Below are positions 45,293 through 55,060 of a stretch of 55,060 nucleotides of DNA, piece after piece. Under the pieces are notes generated by a model. The model had not been told where the DNA came from, did not search any database, and saw only the letters and a program-made list of their open reading frames with translations. A program made the position numbers and the translations under genes. Positions within the stretch are counted from its first letter, which is position 1, and each line of letters begins with the position of its first letter. The DNA comes from Setaria digitata (lineage: Eukaryota; Nematoda; Chromadorea; Rhabditida; Setariidae), in contig RCAB01000409.1 of NCBI GenBank assembly GCA_003640385.1, forward strand, positions 1-55,060, in the 5' to 3' direction.

Positions 45293-47576
45293 GCCATTAT
45301 AAATGACAAATCGGTTATCAAATATTGCCAATAGCAGTAAGTTATCACCACCCGTAAAAAAAAAAAAAAATGAGCTGATAATTCAAGCACAATTTAATTA
45401 AACTTTTATGCCACTTTTTCTCCGTACAGCAGAGAAATATCACCTTTTGTTTCACTAAAATACGATATTAATAACATGACGAAGAGTTGTAGTTATATAT
45501 AATTATGATAAGTAATAATTAAAAAGATAATACACCAATAATTAAAAATTTCAACTGATTAAATGAGTTACATAAAACTAGAGAGAGAAAGAAGGAAAAA
45601 GGCAACAAAACCAAAACGAAAGAGAAACATTTTGAAAAATTATTTTTGCAAACTTTTTTGGATTATTTCATGTGAAAAAAAAAATGAAATTTTTTTCAAA
45701 TCAAAACAATGCGCCACAAAATTTTCAATACTTTTGGGGAATCAATTCCCATTGTATAAATGAATTTTCCTTTTCATTCTTATTTCGCCCATTTTTTTTT
45801 CATTTTTCTTTTTTTTTTTTTTTGTTCTCCTAAAAATTTTCAACAAATTAGTTTTTGGAACCATTTCCATTTGATAGATTTTTTTTTTTAATTTCAGTTC
45901 ATGCAAATGGTAATCATTAGTAATTCCCGAAAGTATCAGATGATGACAAATATCTATTATTCCGTTAAAATTTTGTCATATTTTCAAATTTCATTAATTA
46001 ATAGTTTTTTCAAAATTTTCATTTAATAATATAGCTAAAATTAATTGCAACACATATGTAGCATCTCTTTTTCTTTTTTTTTTTTTTATTTTTTAGTAAA
46101 GTGCTGTAGAAATCATTATTTTTTTTTTTTTTTTCAATGTCAAATATAATTAATAAATGATAACACAAAAAATAAATGAACTGATATTTGTTAAATTAAA
46201 TATCAAAATTACTGCAACTGTAAGATACATTTAAAAAAAAAAAAAGAAAAAAATGCAATAAAAAGAAAATTATCGCATAAACTTATATAAAAGAAATATA
46301 AGGCAAGCAGCAAAGCAGTAAGTAACTTTTGATCTTATCAATTCATTTCATTTGGAAAAGTCAAAAATTTCATTCCCTTTCGGAATTTTTTTTCGGAAAA
46401 AATTATTCATTTAACAAATTAATTAATTGTCCAGTTACATATTACTCATGCCTTTTACCACATTTTTTTTTTCTCTGCCATGAAATTTACTTATTCTAAG
46501 CGTTCAAATATCGCTGTGATTTCAAGTAAACTTCTAATTTTAATTAAAGTAAGTATAGCATATCACTAATTAGGTGTAGTTATGGTTAAATAGATGATAT
46601 TTAAGTGCAATATTGGCATTTATATATTGTTTTAAAAATGTTAACGATGGAGACTTTAACAACAACACTGCTATTTTGATATACAATCTTAGGATGTAAA
46701 ATCTTTCATCACAAAAATTAGTAATTGATGATTGCAGTACGATTTAAGTATCAATCAAATCGATTGATAGTTGCAAATAAAACATTTGGATCACATAATT
46801 TGAAATTTATTATCCAATCAAGACAATTTTATATTTGAATCGTGAACAGAATACACTGATCACATAAACTGACAGTTTGGCTTAGGAATAAAACAATTTA
46901 ATTAGGAGAAGTGATATTTGATTTGTGAGCTCGCGAATTTGACGTAAAGTGTCAAAGTATCCGAATAAAACAGAATACACGTAACGTATGAGATTCATCT
47001 TTCATACGCAAATATATCACATATGCATGTTCTAATTTTTTTTTTTTTTTTTTTGTGTGTTAATTTTTATAGTGCTTCTGAAAAAAAAAAAAAAAAAAGA
47101 AAGGAAAATTAATTGCTTAGAAAAATAAATTCTTCCTCAGTTTCCTTAGTCTTATTTTCTTGTGTGGTATAATTTTTGAAATAATTTTGTAATTAATGCT
47201 TATTAATATGTCATCTGTTATTTTAATTATCATTCATTCAATAGAAATTTATCATTTATTGTTATTATTTATAAATTTTGGGATATTTTAACAATTTCTC
47301 ATAACTTTTAGTTCGCATATTTCCATTAAAATGATTATTAATGGATTGAAAATTAACAAAAAGAGAAGACAAAGAAATTTAGCAATTTCCTTTAAAGATA
47401 TTTCTTCCTATTTGCAGAAATTTAATCGATGTCAATAGCGATGAATTTCATTTAATTAGTTTGAAATTCATTGTTCCGTTGGTAAGATTGGTGTGTAGTG
47501 AAGATGTTACCTCCTCCCTAAGTTGTGCATTAATGCATGCATGTTGCCTGATTAATTACTTAATTAATTAACCGAA

Positions 47577-47645
47577 AAATACTTTACTTCTCTCAGACAT
47601 ATTACCATTTGTCAAATACTTTACCTCTCTCAAACATATTACCAT
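47577..47645. repeat. Two-copy 37-bp tandem duplication
   Basis: AAATACTTTACTTCTCTCAG then ACATATTACCAT is repeated 37 bp downstream with two substitutions. No N is nearby, so it appears to be genuine. Confidence 0.75.
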
Positions 47646-50074
47646 GTCTTTCCACCGAAAAAAAAAAGTTGCAAACGTTGTAATTGCAATTAAAATTTAT
47701 GTTAAAATATGATATTTCGATTCATTTTTCTTAATCATGAAGCATTTGATAATTTTAGTGATAAATTATCAGTCAAAAAATTATTTTATAGCATAAATTC
47801 AATTCAAATGCTTGAATTATCACTAAGATTGAATGTGTATAAATAAAGTCAATGGAATTTACCGTTTTCTTCCTTTTTTTTTTTGAAATCTTGCCATTTA
47901 TATGCAAGAAGATTAGTACGATCAGTTATGATTACTTCTTGGTAACAATAAATTAATTGGTCAAAAAATTTAATATTTTAAAATATATTTAGAATATTTG
48001 AAATATATTAATATATTTAAATTTTTAAAAGCTAAAATTAAAAAATGGAAATTTCAATTCAGTTGAATTATTGCGATTTTGTGTGAGATGAAAATTTGAC
48101 ATTTGCGAGAATATAGCAATGGAAAATGGCATGATTGATAAGGGATCATTTTGATAAGAGTACATTATCAATTGCAATCATTGCTGTTTTCGCTGCAAAA
48201 CATCGCTTTTCAATTTTCATTTTTGCAAATACTCGTTTTGCAAAAAATGCTGCAATATTTTGAAACTGCAATTATTCGGATCTATTAATTACCAGTATAA
48301 TTTTCATTGATTTTTGATAAGAAAATTTCATTTCCTTGAAAAAACTTACTTAAAACTTCTTGGAATAGCTAATTTGAATTTTGTTTTTATTTTTTTTATT
48401 TTTTTCTTATCAACAAAAAATGGAAATATTTCGGAAAATGTATGACTTTTTAAATAATTTCCTACATGAATATCTCCATCAATTGCTTCTCCATTTTCAA
48501 ACAAAAGGAGTATGAATTTTTTTTTTTAAGGTGAAAAATTTTTTACTTTAAAAAATATGGGTAAAATTATTAAGGCAATTTTTACAAATCATATTAGCTT
48601 AAAATTTATTTAATGTGCTAAAAATTATTGGCAATGTTTTCTCTTTTGTTTATAAAAAATTTAAACTAGTCTATTTTAAAAAAGAATTCATTTCATATGG
48701 CAATATTAAAAGCTGTCTAAGTTTGTTTAAATTTTGTTATAAATTTCACGTAAAGCCTAACGAATATCATGGGCATTTTTTTTAATGTTGGAAAAAAATC
48801 ATAAATGCATTTAATTATCATCTTGTACTCTTATTAATTAATATGCTTATACTAGACATTTCATACACTTATCAACCTTATTATCGTAGTGAATGCAAAT
48901 GAAGGAAGAATTTCAGTAATTTGATAATTATTATTTTTAGGCTAAATAATTGTCTTTTTCCAAACACTTATTATAGTCTATAATAGTGCACTTCATTGAT
49001 AGCTTATTTTCAAATTTTAAGCAAAAAAAAAAAAGAAAAAATTATTTCTATCTTGTTAGGAAAATCATAAAATTTCATATATTTGATAATAAACAAGTTT
49101 TTTTTTTCAGTAAATTTTCAAAAATTTCTTATGCATGTTATCATTACAAACAAAGTAATATATCATCACTAATATGCGTAATTGATCAGGATGAAGAGAA
49201 AAATTTGTGATAAAATTAATTGCTAAGAACATTTTCACGATATTTACTAATGCTGCTCTTTTTTTTTTTTTTTTTCAACTCAAATTAATTGACCGCAAAT
49301 CAGGTGTTTTAATTAAAACATTTAAAAAACTCATGTCAAACTATATATGACAATGTAGTAAATAGTTTTATGAAGCCAGTTTTTTTTTTTTGGTACTATT
49401 TTCACTTTTTTTTTCTTTTTAAAAATTTTGAAATCATAGACCGGTTTTATATTATACATTTGATCATTTAGTTTGTTCAACTTCATAAATTTAGATGCTC
49501 TTCCGTCCAACAAAACACTTTTCTCCTCGGCTACTTTGAGAATATTTCAAAAATTTTAAAAATAATTCTCTTTCTCATTTTTGCTTTTGCTTTTTTTTTT
49601 TTCATTTTGAAAAAAAATAAAAAAATAGCTTGTTAATATTTGAATGTAACAAATTTTTGATTTTTTTGATAAAAATTATATAATTTTGCTTTCTTTTCAA
49701 TTATTTATTTTTTTTTTAAATGCATAAACAATTTTCTGGAATTTTGAAAATTAAAAAAAAAAAAAAAGAAAAAATTGCTGTCCATTTAACTTTAATCATT
49801 ATTTAATTAAAAACACCCTCCGAAACTTTCTTTTTAAACGCAATAAAAAAAATTTTTTTTGAATACGTGTGCATTTAATTAACTAGTTTCATTCCCATTA
49901 AAGCTAATTAAATGTATGTGCATTTATCATTGTAATTATTAAATATGTCATTATAATTAGGATTACCATCCTTAATAAGACAATCCATTTAATTATTGCA
50001 TTGTATTAATGTATAAATGCTTCTTTGCATTCGCCTAAATTCTATAATGCTATAAAGTCATTTCTGCTAATACA

Positions 50075-50104
50075 TTTTTCTCTCTTCCTTTTTCTTCTCT
50101 TTAG
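50075..50104 (+). promoter_or_regulatory. Candidate spliced-leader acceptor of the carboxylesterase gene
   Basis: A strong pyrimidine tract (TTTTTCTCTCTTCC, then TTTTTCTTCTCTTTAG) ends at 50104, 57 nt upstream of the ATG at 50162. It is the best polypyrimidine-AG before the first coding exon and fits trans-splicing or a 5'UTR intron. One ATG at about 50128 lies between and is out of frame. Confidence 0.5.
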
Positions 50105-50161
50105 CAAATTCAAATTTTAAAATTGCAAATGAAAAAAAAAAGAGTTAATTAATTAAGAATA

Positions 50162-54507
<4,346 letters not shown>

Positions 54508-54988
54508 GTTTGTTTTTCTTTTTTTTTTTTTTTTTCACTTTTCAAATTTAAGAAAAAAAAAATTAAAAAAAAAAAGAAGAAAATTTAGCAATAAGAAAAG
54601 GACGAAAAATAGCAATTGAAACAAAAAGTGTTCAATGAAACATCAGTATAAAATAATAAGCATCATGCACATTTAAAATCCACCACTTTTCTCTTTTTTT
54701 TTTTGTTCGAATTACAAAAAAATTTTAATTTCAAATTTTAATATAACAGAAAAAGAAAATTCTGGCAACTTCACTGTATATTTAATTTTCATTGCCAAAA
54801 AATTTGCGCCTTATCAAAATTAAATTAAATGTAAATATGTTTACTATTTGTAAGAAATAGCAAATTATAAATGCTACTGGCATCAATGAAAATAGCAACA
54901 ACATTTCATCTCCCGTTTAATTACCTGATGATAAACAAATTTTGATAATTCACGCTCTACCTACTTCTAACAAACTAAGAAAACAACA
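54508..54988. other. Carboxylesterase intron, no exon recognised
   Basis: AT-rich sequence after the donor at 54508, with T and A runs. I found no further exon before the window end. Confidence 0.55.
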
Positions 54989-55060
54989 GTAATAATAATA
55001 ATAATAGTAATAATAATAATAATAGTAATAATAATAATAATAGTAATAATAATAATAATA
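54989..55060. repeat. 18-bp higher-order AAT repeat, cut by the window end
   Basis: GTAATAATAATAATAATA repeats exactly every 18 bp. GT interruptions occur at 54989, 55007, 55025 and 55043, and the array continues past the window edge. It is an AAT microsatellite that has adopted a fixed 18-bp period. Confidence 0.9.

Larger units (their letters stand above)
38342..50090. other. Gene-poor region between two divergent genes
   Basis: About 11.7 kb lie between the 5' end of the minus-strand carboxypeptidase gene and that of the plus-strand carboxylesterase gene. I see no exon with a recognisable product. Contents are A-run-rich sequence, degenerate repeats (40570-40870), a TA-rich block (40978-41084), N-join duplications at 42657, 44551 and 45232, a GATA/GA microsatellite (43676-43723) and a 37-bp duplication (47577-47645). 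Promoters of both flanking genes should lie near its ends, but no core elements stand out. Confidence 0.55.

Overview
The window is AT-rich eukaryotic DNA dominated by introns and intergenic sequence. It is full of poly-T/poly-A tracts, trinucleotide microsatellites and degenerate minisatellites. Three multi-exon protein genes can be reconstructed from spliced exons whose phases all agree. The organism is most likely a parasitic nematode, probably spirurid/clade III. The reasons are a nematode-type Na+,K+-ATPase beta subunit, a gcp-2-like glutamate carboxypeptidase, short TTTTCAG/TTTTAG splice acceptors, acceptor-like sequences just before start codons that fit spliced-leader trans-splicing, and very low GC. 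This assignment is an inference; the species is not determined.

Layout. (1) 1-22,871, plus strand: a Na+,K+-ATPase beta subunit gene with two alternative first coding exons (1107-1142 and 14038-14133). Both end in phase 0 and join a common body of six exons (18944-22785). A third start, the ATG inside the first common exon, is possible. The 17.8-kb first intron holds a 264-nt pure T tract, a 21-bp degenerate minisatellite, a 48-bp two-variant minisatellite and a strong hairpin. (2) 22,786-28,709: convergent 3' intergenic region, mostly ATT-type microsatellite. (3) 28,710-38,310, minus strand: a complete 15-exon M28 peptidase gene of the glutamate carboxypeptidase II / NAALADase family (760 aa). 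It has an N-terminal signal anchor and all zinc ligands, but lacks the arginine patch that gives the human enzyme its preference for acidic substrates. (4) 38,331-50,104: about 11.8 kb with no recognisable gene, the shared upstream region of two divergent genes. (5) 50,162 to the window end, plus strand: the first seven exons (345 aa) of a type-B carboxylesterase without an evident signal peptide. The catalytic Ser and Glu are present; the His-bearing C-terminus lies beyond the window.

The three genes are not an operon, since their orientations are +, -, +. They share no obvious pathway beyond membrane or metabolic housekeeping. Most of the ten single N characters mark assembly joins flanked by near-identical duplicated sequence, so several apparent short duplications are probably uncollapsed overlaps or alleles, not biology. 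No rRNA, tRNA, CRISPR or intact transposon was recognised.
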